A DNA stretch of 24,146 nt, from the NCBI GenBank assembly GCA_977017575.1, contig CDRNVI010000240.1:1-24146 (forward strand). Reading direction: 5' to 3'. Source of the stretch: Paramoeba atlantica (lineage: Eukaryota; Discosea). The translations under genes were made by a program, and so were the position numbers. The notes below the pieces were generated by a model. The model was not told the DNA's origin, made no database searches, and was given only the letters and a program-made list of their open reading frames with translations. Shown here one piece after another: positions 8,135 to 20,955 of the stretch (within the stretch, counting starts at the first letter, position 1; every line of letters starts with the position of its first letter).

Positions 8135-8400
8135 ATCGTATCAAAAAAGGTGAAAAAATAACCAAAAAAGAAAAACGGGAGAGAATACAAATATAGAAAA
8201 ATAACAAATAAAGATAGTCGGTTATATTCAACCCTCAAGTAAAATTTATTGAACGAAAAAAATGAGACGGTACGAAGAGAGGGATGATGAGGGAGGGAGG
8301 GAGGGAGAGGGAAGTAAATATATCTGTTACCTCAAGTTAAAAATAAGTAAAAAAAGAAAAAATAATAAAAAATAGTTATTATTTTTAAAATAAAAAACCA
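8135..8400 (-). other. Spacer between LSU rRNA and tRNA-Gly (3' external transcribed spacer/termination region)
   Basis: The first 60 bases past the LSU end are U-rich in the transcript sense (plus strand A-rich, 8340-8400), then a G-quadruplex motif on the plus strand, then A-rich DNA up to the tRNA. Pol I termination is expected here but no known terminator sequence is recognised. Confidence 0.5.
8291..8311 (+). promoter_or_regulatory. G-quadruplex motif (GGGA)4-GAGGG
   Basis: Five GGG runs separated by one to three bases lie on the plus strand, that is the template strand for the rRNA. The motif is 90-110 bases beyond the LSU 3' end. It meets the standard four-run quadruplex pattern with minimal loops, and the opposite strand could form an i-motif. 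A termination or fork-blocking role is a guess. Confidence 0.6.
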
Positions 8401-12437
<4,037 letters not shown>

Positions 12438-12760
12438 CATCAATCAAAAAAGAAAGAATAAACTAAAAAAGGAGAATAAAAAATTGAATTTGAAAACACA
12501 TTTTATTTCAATTTTGAAAAAAAGAAAAATAATAAATAAAGATATTTATTATTTTTTACTATTTTTTCAAAAAAAAAAATAGAATTGAATTTAAAATTCG
12601 ATTAATTTTTTTCTTTTTTTAGTATCTTTTTACTTTTTCAAGATTTGGTATTATTTTTAAGAAAGTATTTCATTTTCAGTGAAGAAAAGATAGAAAATAG
12701 TTTCTCAATAGAATCTCTTTTTTGTAAAAAATAAATTTTAAAAAAAGATAAAGAATAAAA
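12438..12760 (-). other. Internal transcribed spacer 2
   Basis: An AT-rich 323-base spacer between 5.8S and LSU. It contains a near-perfect hairpin centred near 12540, with arms AAAAATAATAAATA and TATTTATTATTTTT around AAGA, probably one of the ITS2 helices. Confidence 0.9.
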
Positions 12761-12916
12761 TGACACTCAAATAAATATACTTTTAGGATAAAACCTAAAA
12801 GTGCAATATGCGTTCAAAGATTCGATGATTCACTGAGTTCTGCAATTCACATTACGTATCGCATTTTGCTGCGTTCTTCATCGTTACGAGAACCAAGATA
12901 TCCATTGTTAAAAGTT
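12761..12916 (-). rRNA. 5.8S rRNA
   Basis: It starts AACTTTTAACAATGGA and contains the conserved GATGAAGAACGCAGC, AATTGCAGAACTCAGTGAAT and GAATCTTTGAACGCA. It ends near TTTGAGTGTCATT after a hairpin ACTTTTAGG/CCTAAAAGT. The length is about 156 bases. The overall form is close to fungal 5.8S. Confidence 0.95.
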
Positions 12917-13122
12917 GTTTTTTTATTTTTGTTGTTTTATTTTCATTTTAATTTTTATCCATAAATTAAATTTTGAACATTTTTTGATACAATTAAAATA
13001 TCAAAAAAAAGTTTAAATAACAATAAAAATGTTAAAATACATTTTAAAAAGTTTAAACACATTTTCACTTTTTCAAAATAAGAGTTATTGAAAAGAAAAG
13101 AAGATTAATAAAGTAATAATAT
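12917..13122 (-). other. Internal transcribed spacer 1
   Basis: An AT-rich spacer of about 206 bases between SSU and 5.8S, with A and T runs and no conserved feature recognised. Confidence 0.9.
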
Positions 13123-13282
13123 TAATGATCCATCCGCAGGTTCACCTACGGATACCTTGTTACGACTTTTGCTTCTTTTAGTTGGCAAGGTTTACTCAAA
13201 TTCTCAAAAACAAACTTATTAACCGAAATCAATAAGTAACTGCTTCTAATCCTAAGATTTCACCGGACCAACCATCAGTAGC

Positions 13283-13317
<35 letters not shown>

Positions 13318-13880
13318 ATCAGCACAAGCTGTTGACTTGTGCTTACTAGGAATTCCTCGTTCACGATAAATAATTGCAAGTATCGATCCCCAGCACGATA
13401 CAATTTCAAAAGTTTACCCAAAATGTTTATCCGTAAAAGACAAACGTGACTTTTCAGCCAAGGCCTTTTGTACTTGTTGATTGTATCAGTGTAGCGCGCG
13501 TGCAGCCCAGAACATCTAAAGGGCATCACAGACCTGTTATTGCCTCAAACTTCCCTTGGTTAAACACCAAGTGTCCCTCTAAGAAGTTTAAAAGAATAAA
13601 TCTTTTTTAATATCAATAAAAACGAGTTTTCTTAATAAAAAGAAATTAAGTGTTAACAAAACCCACATTTAATTAAAAACCCTCATAAATGTTATTATTA
13701 ATACAACTAATTAGTAGGCTGAGGTCTCGTTCGTTATCGGAATTAACCAGACAAATCACTCCACCAACTAAGAACGGCCATGCACCACCACCCACAGAAT
13801 CAAGAAAGAGCTCTCAATCTGTCAATCCTAACTGTGTCTGGACCTGGTAAGTTTTCCCGTGTTGAGTCAAATTAAGCCGC

Positions 13881-13949
<69 letters not shown>

Positions 13950-15232
13950 AGAACCCAAAAACTTACTGATTTCTCGTAAAAAGGTACTGGGAGAGTCATC
14001 TTTATTCAAAATAAAACGTCTTCCAACCCCTGGTCGGCATCGTTTATGGTTAAGACTACGACGGTATCTGATCGTCTTCGATCCCCTAACTTTCGTTCTT
14101 GATTAATGAAAACATCTTTGACAAATGCTTTCGCAGAAGTTAGTCTTTCATAAATCCAAGAATTTCACCTCTGACAATTAAATACTAATGCCCCCAACTA
14201 TCCCTTTTAATCATTACATTAGTTCTAAAAAACCAATAAAATAGATCCAATGTCTTGTTCCATTATCCCATGCTAATAGTATTCATTGCAATATTTTTAT
14301 TATTTTGCTTGCTTTGAACACTCTAATTTACTCAAAGTAAATGAATTAGAATTCTATTTATTAGTTTTATTAATAAGCAGAACACAAACTCCAAAGAGAA
14401 TTTATATCCACAATCTTACTAATAAAGGTCCAATAAACACTGACTTCCCCGAAAGAAAACCAAATTATCACCCAATTAAGTGCAATAATGAATATCTAAT
14501 AAAATATTTAGAGAATATAATTTAATAAAACACATATGAAAAACCATATGGATTAAACTATAAAACTCTTAAATCCAACTACGAGCTTTTTAACTGCAAC
14601 AACTTTAATATATGCTATTGGAGCTGGAATTACCGCGGCTGCTGGCACCAGACTTGCCCTCCAATTGTTACTCGTTAAGGGGTTTAGATTGTACTCATTC
14701 CAATTACCAAATCAAAATAATGAATCGGTATTGTTATTTTTTGTCACTACCTCCCCGTGTCGGGATTGGGTAATTTGCGCGCCTGCTGCCTTCCTTGGAA
14801 GTAGTAGCCGTTTCTCAGGCTCCTTCTCCGGAATCAAACCCTGATTCTCCGTTACCCGTTACCACCATGGTAGTCCTCTATACTACCATCGAAAGTTGAT
14901 AGGGCAGAAATTTGAATGAACTATCGTCGGCACAAAAGACCATACGATTCGTAAAGTTATCATGATTCACCATATGTTAACCAACCCCGAAGGATTGCAT
15001 TGGTTTTTGTATCTAATAAATACATCCCTTCTCTCAAAGGAGTCAGGATTTTATGCATGTATTAGCTCTAGATTTACCACGGTTATCCAAGTAGTAAAAT
15101 AAAGGACCATCAAATAAATTATAACTGATTTAATGAGCCATTCGCAGTTTCACAGTACAAGTGTTTATACTTAGACATGCATGGCTTAGTCTTTAAGACA
15201 AGCATATGACTACTGGCAGGATCAACCAGATA
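13123..15232 (-). rRNA. Small subunit (18S-type) rRNA
   Basis: The 5' end reads TATCTGGTTGATCCTGCCAG. The 530 loop GTGCCAGCAGCCGCGGTAAT lies near 14630, and the decoding-site stretch TTGTACACACCGCCCGTCG near 13290. The 3' end reads GTAGGTGAACCTGCGGA then GGATCATTA. At about 2.11 kb it exceeds the normal 1.8 kb. The excess is in AT-rich variable regions, chiefly V4 (about 14200-14560), and around 13580-13720. No intron is recognised; the core motifs are contiguous. Confidence 0.97.
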
Positions 15233-15648
15233 ACTATTTTTTTTCCAAAAAAAAAAGACTATTTTTTTCTTCTTCCCCCAATTGGGAAAAAAGAAAAAGT
15301 AGCTTCGAAAAGAATTCAAAGTATTTCATCAATTTTTTGTTATCAAAAAAATAAGTTTTTGTTTTTCGTTAGAATTCAATTTTCCAACAAAGAAATCCTC
15401 TTTGCAATTTCTCATTGAACCTCTTCATGAAATAGTTTGAAAACAAACAAATGTATTCTGTTTCCAAGTTTTCAAAAGAGAGAGAAATAAACTGAAAGAA
15501 AAAGATTATTCTTTTTAATTTTTTTTTATTTCCAGAAAAGGAAAAGAAAAAAAAGAAAAGAAGAAAAATAATTTTCTTATTCAGAAATTGAAGTTGGTTG
15601 TTTTTTCTGTCTTTTTAATCAACAAAAAAATCACCTTCCACAAATTCA

Positions 15649-15684
15649 ATTTTGTTTTGTTTCAAAATTTGAAACAGACAAAAT
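15649..15684. repeat. Inverted repeat, arms about 17 bp
   Basis: ATTTTGTTTTGTTTCAAA is followed at once by TTTGAAACAGACAAAAT, its reverse complement with one mismatch and one extra base. It lies about 420 bases upstream of SSU. Confidence 0.8.
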
Positions 15685-15793
15685 AAAAAATAACTCCCAC
15701 ATTTTTTTTGAATTTTATTGTCTGAAGTTACAAAAACTCCAAGCAAAAAATGTCACAAAAATGTCCGAGATATTTTTCAATGAAAAGAGATCC

Positions 15794-15838
15794 AAACAGA
15801 ACTGAGATTGAGTTTTTAAACTCGATTCAAATCTGTTT
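15794..15838. repeat. Imperfect inverted repeat, 45 bp
   Basis: The arms begin AAACAGA and end TCTGTTT. The inner part is GAGTTT/AAACTC with the intervening bases partly paired, giving about 15 pairs in 21. It lies about 560 bases upstream of SSU. Confidence 0.6.
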
Positions 15839-17250
15839 TTACTCGTTTCCTTATTTAGACTATTACAAAAAGTCACGATTGAATAGGACTATGTTTTCCT
15901 TCCATTTACAATAGGAGAGAGAGCATCTATGAGGTATGTAACCCCTCTGAGAAGAAAGAGCAGCTTTTTTGACCCAGAAAAGCTAATTTTAGAGTTCCAA
16001 AAAAGTGGACCAATCAAATAATGCCACGTCATTTCTTTACTTACCCCTTTTTCCCACATTCTTATTTTATTCTTCTTTGTTCTTTCTTTTGAACAACCCT
16101 TTTTTTGTTCTTTCACCTCTCAACTCATGAGTTTGCTTTCCCTTTTTCTTTCTCTTTGTATCAAAAAAGAATTTCCACAAAAAGTTCAAAGGAAATCACA
16201 CCACACTCCACACACCACACACACTCTGAAAAATAAATAAAAAAATTGAGAATGAAATCAAGAATTTAATTTGAAAAAGAGAACAAAACACTTTTTTATT
16301 TATTCAACATAACAAGTGAGCTTTGTGAAATTTGTTTTTGTGTTGTGTGGTGGGGCCAAGGGGGGGGGGGTAGTTGAGAAACACTCTTTTATCCACACTC
16401 AAACCCACAACAACACCAAATTGAGGGTGGGTCCATCATTTTAAGAAAAAGAAAGGAAGAAAAGAGAAAGAAGAAAAAAGATGAAAAAAAGAAAAAGGAA
16501 AAAAAAGAAGAGGAAAAAAAAAAAGTTTCATCTGGCAACACAAAAGAGAGAACAGAGCAGGCTGTGTGTATTGTGTGTTATATATGTAATCCATGTATTT
16601 CCACATAACTCATCCTCACTCCTTTGAAAAATGTTCCAAAGAGGCTGCAACATTTGTTTCTGTGAACAAATATTAAAGCCTTTTTAGTTTTTTTCAATAT
16701 ATCCATTGTAAGATTACCACCCCAACCCCCCCAAACCAAAATAGACCTTGCCCCTCTCCTTTTTTATTCCATTCCTATACAACCTTGTCAACACAATCCC
16801 ACCCCCCCTCCAATATTTAACTCCCACAATTATCCATATTATCCAACAGGGGTGACCCATCCAAAGAAAAAAGAAGAAAAAAGAAGAAAAAAAGAAGAAA
16901 AAGAACAGAAAAATAAATCAATAAATAAAAAATCACCAACCCAAACAGGTGGGGGGGGGGAAACCATCAAAAAACAACAAACACAACAACAATCTAACAA
17001 CCAATTTACAAGAACAAATAAAAATATCTCCCACCACCAAAAATCAAACAAGACAAAGAAGAAGAAGAATATAACAAAAACAACAAGAAATACCAACACA
17101 TCAATACAACCAACCAACCAACCCACAATTAAAACCAAAAAAATATAATCTCATAATACCACAAACAAAAATACAAAACACCACCATCCAACAAAATAAC
17201 CAACAAATACAACAACCAACCAAAACTTAAAAGAAGGAAAATAGAAAACT

Positions 17251-17350
17251 CAAATGGTGGGTGGTGGGGATTTCATTCATCACACAAAGACCTTTATTAA
17301 ATCTTTGCTGATGACAGATTCCCTCCTCTTTCTTGTAAAACATGGGTATG
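17251..17350. repeat. Spacer subrepeat core 1
   Basis: It starts AAATGGTGGGTGG, contains TTTATTAAATCTTTGCTGAT then GACAG, and ends CTTGTAAAACATGGGTATG. It aligns with core 3. Confidence 0.6.
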
Positions 17351-17562
17351 TGATAAACATTTAAACAAATCTCCTCACAACAACAAACAAACAACAACAA
17401 TAAAAGAACTTAAAATGGCAATGCAACAACAATTCATAACAAAAAAACAACAATCAAAACAACAACAAAACTGGAATATAACAAATAAAATAAAATAACA
17501 GCACCTCCAACAATAACTGAACAAACACTGAACCACCCAAACAACCAGGTCTTCAAACCAAC

Positions 17563-17604
17563 AAAACAAAATAAACAAAACAAAATAAACAAAACAAAAT
17601 AAAC
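17563..17604. repeat. Tandem repeat (AAAACAAAATAAAC)3
   Basis: Three perfect 14-bp units lie within the A/C-rich spacer. Confidence 0.95.
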
Positions 17605-17616
17605 AAATTAAACAAA

Positions 17617-17690
17617 AAAGAAAAGAGAAAAACAGAACCTGCTGGCTTTTATGGTGTGGGTGCAGTAACAAAGGTGGTTACCATCAAAAA
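17617..17690. repeat. Spacer subrepeat core 2 (internally deleted)
   Basis: It starts AAGAGAAAAACAGAACCTG, contains ATGGTGTGGGTGC, and goes directly to AGTAACAAAGGTGGTTACC. Relative to core 3 it lacks the middle 60 or so bases. Confidence 0.65.
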
Positions 17691-17966
17691 ACAAACAAAC
17701 AACAAACAAAAACAACAAAACAAACAACAATCAGAAGAACTTAAACAGTAACAGAATGACAATAACAACCAACAACCAACAAGATATCAATAACAGCCAA
17801 CAACCAACAGCCAACAACAGCAACATAAAAATAAAAACAATCAAGCAACAAACAACAAACAACAATCATGACACAAACAACACAACAACTATTAACCCCA
17901 ACCAAAACAAACATCAATAACCAAAAGCAAAATCAACAAATATCAACAAAATAAAAAAACAAACAA

Positions 17967-18100
17967 AAAAACAAGAAAAGAGAAAAATGAAACCTGATGT
18001 TTCGATGGTGTGGGTGCGAAAGTAAACAAAGTGTTTTATTCTTTGCTGATAACACACAGAGCATTCTCCTTTTTTTTCTGTAACAAGGTGGTTACCAACA
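17967..18100. repeat. Spacer subrepeat core 3 (longest)
   Basis: It starts AAAAGAGAAAAATGAAACCTG, written here as two blocks AAAAGAGAAAAA and TGAAACCTG. It contains GATGGTGTGGGTGC, TTCTTTGCTGATAACAC and ends TGTAACAAGGTGGTTACC. It shares the flanks of core 2 and the centre of core 1. Confidence 0.65.
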
Positions 18101-18440
18101 AATACTAATTGCAAATAACACAATAACAACAATAACAACAACAAACAACAAACAACAACAAGCAAACAACAAACAACAACAAACAGCAATAATAATTAAA
18201 AAAACTTAAACAGTAATGGAATGACAATCACAACATAACAACCAGGGAGATGCCATGTCATGTTGAAACCCCCAACAACAACAAAAAAGAAAACACAATA
18301 TAAAGGAAAAAAGATCAAAACAAAAAAACAAAAAACAAAAAAAGAGAAAGAGAAACAAAAAAGGTACAAAACAAAAATCCTTTTTAAAAGGTCCAAAAAC
18401 ACAGACATCCCTTTTCCAACCATTTTCTCAGAAGAAAAGA

Positions 18441-18858
18441 CAACCCCCCCACCCCCCCCCCCGCCCCCCCAAGAGTTTAACACTCTTTCTTTTTTTAGAG
18501 ATCAAACAAAGGAAACAAAGGAAACAAAGGAAGAATAACAAGAAAAAAGAAAAACAGAATGGGTGAGGAATCAAAAAAGAATGACACAAAAAAAGAATAA
18601 AACACAAGGCAACAAAAAAAAGAGAAAAAACAAAAAAAACCTTCAACAAAACTGTTCTTATCTCAAGGATGGGGGGGGTCCCTCCCATGTACTCTCTCCC
18701 TCCCTCATATCACTCTTTTGCATCATCGTCATCATCCATCTGGCAACACCAGTCCTTTGGTCCCCAAGCCACCTGACGACAGAAACTGGATAACTTCCAG
18801 GTGGGCTGACCAGCAAAAAAAAAACAAAAAAAATTCTCTTTCTTTTCTTTTTTTCTCT
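18441..18858. other. Spacer with C-rich tracts and one complex island
   Basis: A 25-base almost pure C tract (about 18446-18470) is followed by A-rich DNA, a G8 run near 18670, and an island of ordinary complexity at 18715-18815. No gene is supported; the island has no recognisable product on either strand. Confidence 0.5.
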
Positions 18859-19012
18859 GTCAAACAAACACCAATGATGAACACCTTCCCTTCCCCTCTT
18901 TCTTTTCTTTTCTCCCTCCTCTCTCTCTCACTCCTTCCTCTCACAAAAAAAAACACAAAAAAGAGGAGCGGTTTTTGGAGATCTAAATAAAAAAGAGGGA
19001 GCGCTATTTTTT
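18859..19012 (+). repeat. Duplicated module A, copy 1
   Basis: This 154-bp segment begins TGTCAAACAAACACCAATGA, then has a pyrimidine tract, CACAAAAAAAAACACAAAAA, and a distinctive end TTTTTGGAGATCTAAATAAA then GAGGGAGCGCTATTTT. It matches the 148-bp segment at 20303-20450 in order and spacing. Confidence 0.8.
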
Positions 19013-19884
19013 AAATTGGGTTCAAACACCCCAACATTTTTCTTTTTGACTTCCCAAAAAAATTAAGAGTTCGTGGCTAAAAATTTTTCTTTTTTTTTTT
19101 TGCTTTTTGCTCTTTCCTCTCCTCCCTTCTCTTCTCTCTTCTCTCTTCTCTCTTCTCTCTTCTCTCTTCTCTCTTCTCTCTTCTCTTTCTTTTTTCTTTT
19201 TTCTTTCTTTCTATTCTTTCTTTCTATTCTTTCTTTCTATTCTTTCTTTCTTTCATTCTTCTTTTCTCTTTAGAAATTTTTGATGATGATGCTGAAGGAA
19301 AAGTTGTCTTTGAACACTCTTCACTTCCACCCAGCCCCCTGTTTTCTTTTTCTTTTCTTTGACTTCTTTTTTTCTTTCTTTTTCTTTCTTTTTTCTTTCT
19401 TTTTTCTTTCTTTTTCTTTTTTGTTTTTACCATCAAAAAATCGAGAAGTTTGTGGCTTTGTTTTGTTCTCTTTCTCTTTCTTTTCTCTCTTTTTTCTTTT
19501 CTCTCTTTTTTTTCTCTCTTTTTTTTCTCTCTTTTTTCTCTCTCTTTTATCTTTTTTTTCTTTTCTTTTCTCTCTCTCTCTTTCTTTCTCTCTTTTGATT
19601 TTCTTTTTCTTTCTTTTCTTTCTTTTCTTTCTCTCTTTTTGAAAGGAATTTTGATGATGATATTCAGGCAAGTTCTAACTTCCTTCTCTTCTTTGTCTGT
19701 TTTTTCTCTTTTCCTTTTCCTTTTCCTTTTCCTTTTCTTTTCCTTTTTCTTTCTTTTTGTTGTTCCTTGTTTCTTCTCTTCCTTTCTCTTTTCATGATCT
19801 TCTTTTCTTGTTTTTTGATTAAAAAAAAATAATCAAGGGGGGGGGGGGGAGTGCAGGGAAAACAAACAAGAAAATTGGTTGAGA
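19013..19884. repeat. Long pyrimidine-rich tract (plus strand)
   Basis: About 700 bases, mainly 19090-19265, 19345-19640 and 19690-19790, are nearly all C and T on the plus strand. They include (TTCTCTC)n, about eight units at 19123-19185, and three units of a 13-mer (TTCTTTCTTTCTA) around 19207-19250. Short complex islands beginning TTTTGATGATGAT lie at about 19277 and 19651. A G12 run lies near 19839. No gene is supported. Confidence 0.85.
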
Positions 19885-19995
19885 ACTCCTTTATTACTTG
19901 AGTGATTTGTGTGATATATTCATACTCTCTGGGTTCTTTGAATTCTCAAATTAAAACCCAGAAAGAATGGAGAGTCTAAAACAACAAAAACACCA
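19885..19995 (+). repeat. Duplicated module B, copy 1, with conserved hairpin
   Basis: ACTCCTTT, GATATATTCAT, CTCTCTGGGT, TCAAATTA, CCAGA and an AAAACAACAAAAACA tail occur in the same order at 20846-20940. A hairpin TCTGGGTT/AACCCAGA spans 19928-19962. Confidence 0.75.
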
Positions 19996-20302
19996 GAACC
20001 TTCCCCCCCCTTTCTCCTGGGAAGAATCACTCAAAAACAAGGGAGTTGGACCAGTTTTTGAAAACAAAAGATGATTTTTCTTTTGAAAAAGTATAAAAGA
20101 AGATTAAAAAGGATTGATGTACAAGCTCTTCTGTGCATTTGGTTTCATCAGCCACTCCACTTGATGCCAATCAATGCCCAAAAACACATGCAAAACCTCT
20201 CATCTCCCCCTGCCTCAACCAATCTGATGTGGATGCAGTTCTGGGTGACTTGGCCTTCAAAAGAAATAGTTTTTTCTTTCTCTTTTTTTTCTTTTTCTTT
20301 TT
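19996..20302. other. Spacer between module B copy 1 and module A copy 2
   Basis: Mixed-complexity DNA. An island at 20110-20260 has two overlapping open frames with ordinary composition, neither recognised. It ends in a pyrimidine tract. Confidence 0.45.
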
Positions 20303-20450
20303 TGTCAACAAACATCAACAAACTTTCTCTTTCCTCTCTTTTGATCTTTTTCTCTCTTCCTTTTTCTTTCACAAAAAAAAGAAAAAACACAAAAAAAAAA
20401 ACAGAGGGCTTTTTGGAGACCTAAAATAAAAAGAGGAAGCGCTATTTATT
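20303..20450 (+). repeat. Duplicated module A, copy 2, upstream of the 5S gene
   Basis: It begins TGTCAACAAACATCAACAAA, has a pyrimidine tract and CACAAAAAAAAG, and ends CTTTTTGGAGACCTAAAATA then AAGAGGAAGCGCTATTT. It lies 120 bases before the 5S gene. Confidence 0.8.
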
Positions 20451-20538
20451 TTTTTGAATTCCTTCTCCGAAACCAATCAAAAATGAGGAAGGAGGCTGTT
20501 GAAATCAATTTTCGAAAAAAAAAAAAAAAGGGGGGGGG

Positions 20539-20547
20539 TTATAAAAG
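20539..20547 (+). promoter_or_regulatory. TATA box of the 5S rRNA gene
   Basis: TTATAAAAGG begins 31 bases before the 5S start, after a G9 run. An upstream TATA at about -30 is known for Pol III genes in fission yeast and plants. Confidence 0.65.
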
Positions 20548-20569
20548 GAGAAAAAAAAGAAGAGAAAGT

Positions 20570-20690
20570 GTCTTCGGTCATACCCAGTTGAAAGCACCCG
20601 ATCCCATCAGAACTCGTCGGAAGTTAAGCAGCTGTGGGCTCGGTTAGTAGAATGGTGGGTGACCACATTCGAATCCCGAGTGCTGAAGAC
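20570..20690 (+). rRNA. 5S rRNA
   Basis: A 121-base gene. It starts GTCTTCGGTCATACC and ends GTGCTGAAGAC, and these ends pair (GTCTTC/GAAGAC). Internal control region: box A GAAGTTAAGCAGC, intermediate element TGGGCT, box C GGTTAGTAGAATGGTGGGTG. It is on the strand opposite the main rRNA unit and 5.3 kb upstream of SSU. Confidence 0.96.
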
Positions 20691-20696
20691 CTTCTC

Positions 20697-20710
20697 TTTT
20701 TTTCTTTTTT
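20697..20710 (+). terminator. Pol III terminator of the 5S gene
   Basis: Runs of seven T, then C, then seven T begin seven bases past the 5S 3' end. Confidence 0.85.
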
Positions 20711-20845
20711 TCCTCTTTTCTTTGCCCTTTTTTTAATTTTCTTCCCCACCAACTTTCTTTTTCTCTCTGTCTTGATGGTATCTTGGATCTTTTTTTTCTT
20801 TTCTTTTTTCTTTTTACCCCCCCCCCCCCCCACACAAATAATATA

Positions 20846-20940
20846 CTCCTTTTTTGATATCATATATTCATTCTCTCTGGGTCCGAATTTTCAAATTAGC
20901 ATCCAGAGGGTATGAAAAGTCAAAAAACAAAAACAACAAC
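20846..20940 (+). repeat. Duplicated module B, copy 2, with conserved hairpin
   Basis: Same order of blocks as module B copy 1. A hairpin CTCTGGGT/ATCCAGAG spans 20875-20908 with one G-U pair. It is preceded by a C run of about 14 (20817-20832). Confidence 0.75.
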
Positions 20941-20955
20941 AACAACAACAACAAT
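20932..20955. repeat. (AAC)8 microsatellite
   Basis: About eight perfect AAC units at the end of module B copy 2. Confidence 0.9.

Larger units (their letters stand above)
15233..16840 (-). other. 5' external transcribed spacer and proximal intergenic spacer of the rRNA unit
   Basis: AT-rich, moderately complex DNA upstream of SSU. The Pol I start must lie here but cannot be located from sequence. Two good inverted repeats are listed separately. A third lies at 16652-16671 (ATTTGTT/AACAAAT), followed by a T-rich run. A G run lies near 16361-16370 and a purine stretch at 16440-16530. A 75-codon minus ORF (15889-16116) has no recognisable features and is not called. Confidence 0.6.
16841..18440. 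repeat. A/C-rich spacer block with degenerate subrepeats
   Basis: The plus strand is dominated by AAC/CAA-type sequence (G/T-rich in the rRNA sense). It is broken by short G/T-containing cores that resemble each other and by a repeated GAACTTAAACAGTAAC-type block at 17405, 17736 and 18203. Core-to-core spacing is 350-375 bp and block spacing 331 and 464 bp. A further partial core, GGTGGGGGGGGGG then AAACCATC, occurs near 16947. This looks like rDNA intergenic-spacer subrepeats in decay. Frames through it are Gln/Asn/Thr-rich or Val/Cys/Phe-rich and are not genes. Confidence 0.65.

Noticed and set aside
13275..15418. Frames of 66-84 codons inside or at the edge of SSU
   Set aside because: They overlap conserved SSU sequence or its AT-rich variable regions; no protein features.
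15889..16116. 75-codon minus frame upstream of SSU
   Set aside because: Lys-rich start, no recognisable domain, located in the probable 5' ETS/spacer.
16839..18189. Gln/Asn/Thr-rich frames (plus) and Val/Cys/Phe-rich frames (minus) in the A/C-rich spacer
   Set aside because: Products of AAC/CAA repeats; no stable frame or start signal.
19280..19797. Phe/Ser/Leu-rich frames resembling membrane proteins
   Set aside because: Hydrophobicity comes from the pyrimidine tract; no mixed-composition core or conserved motif.
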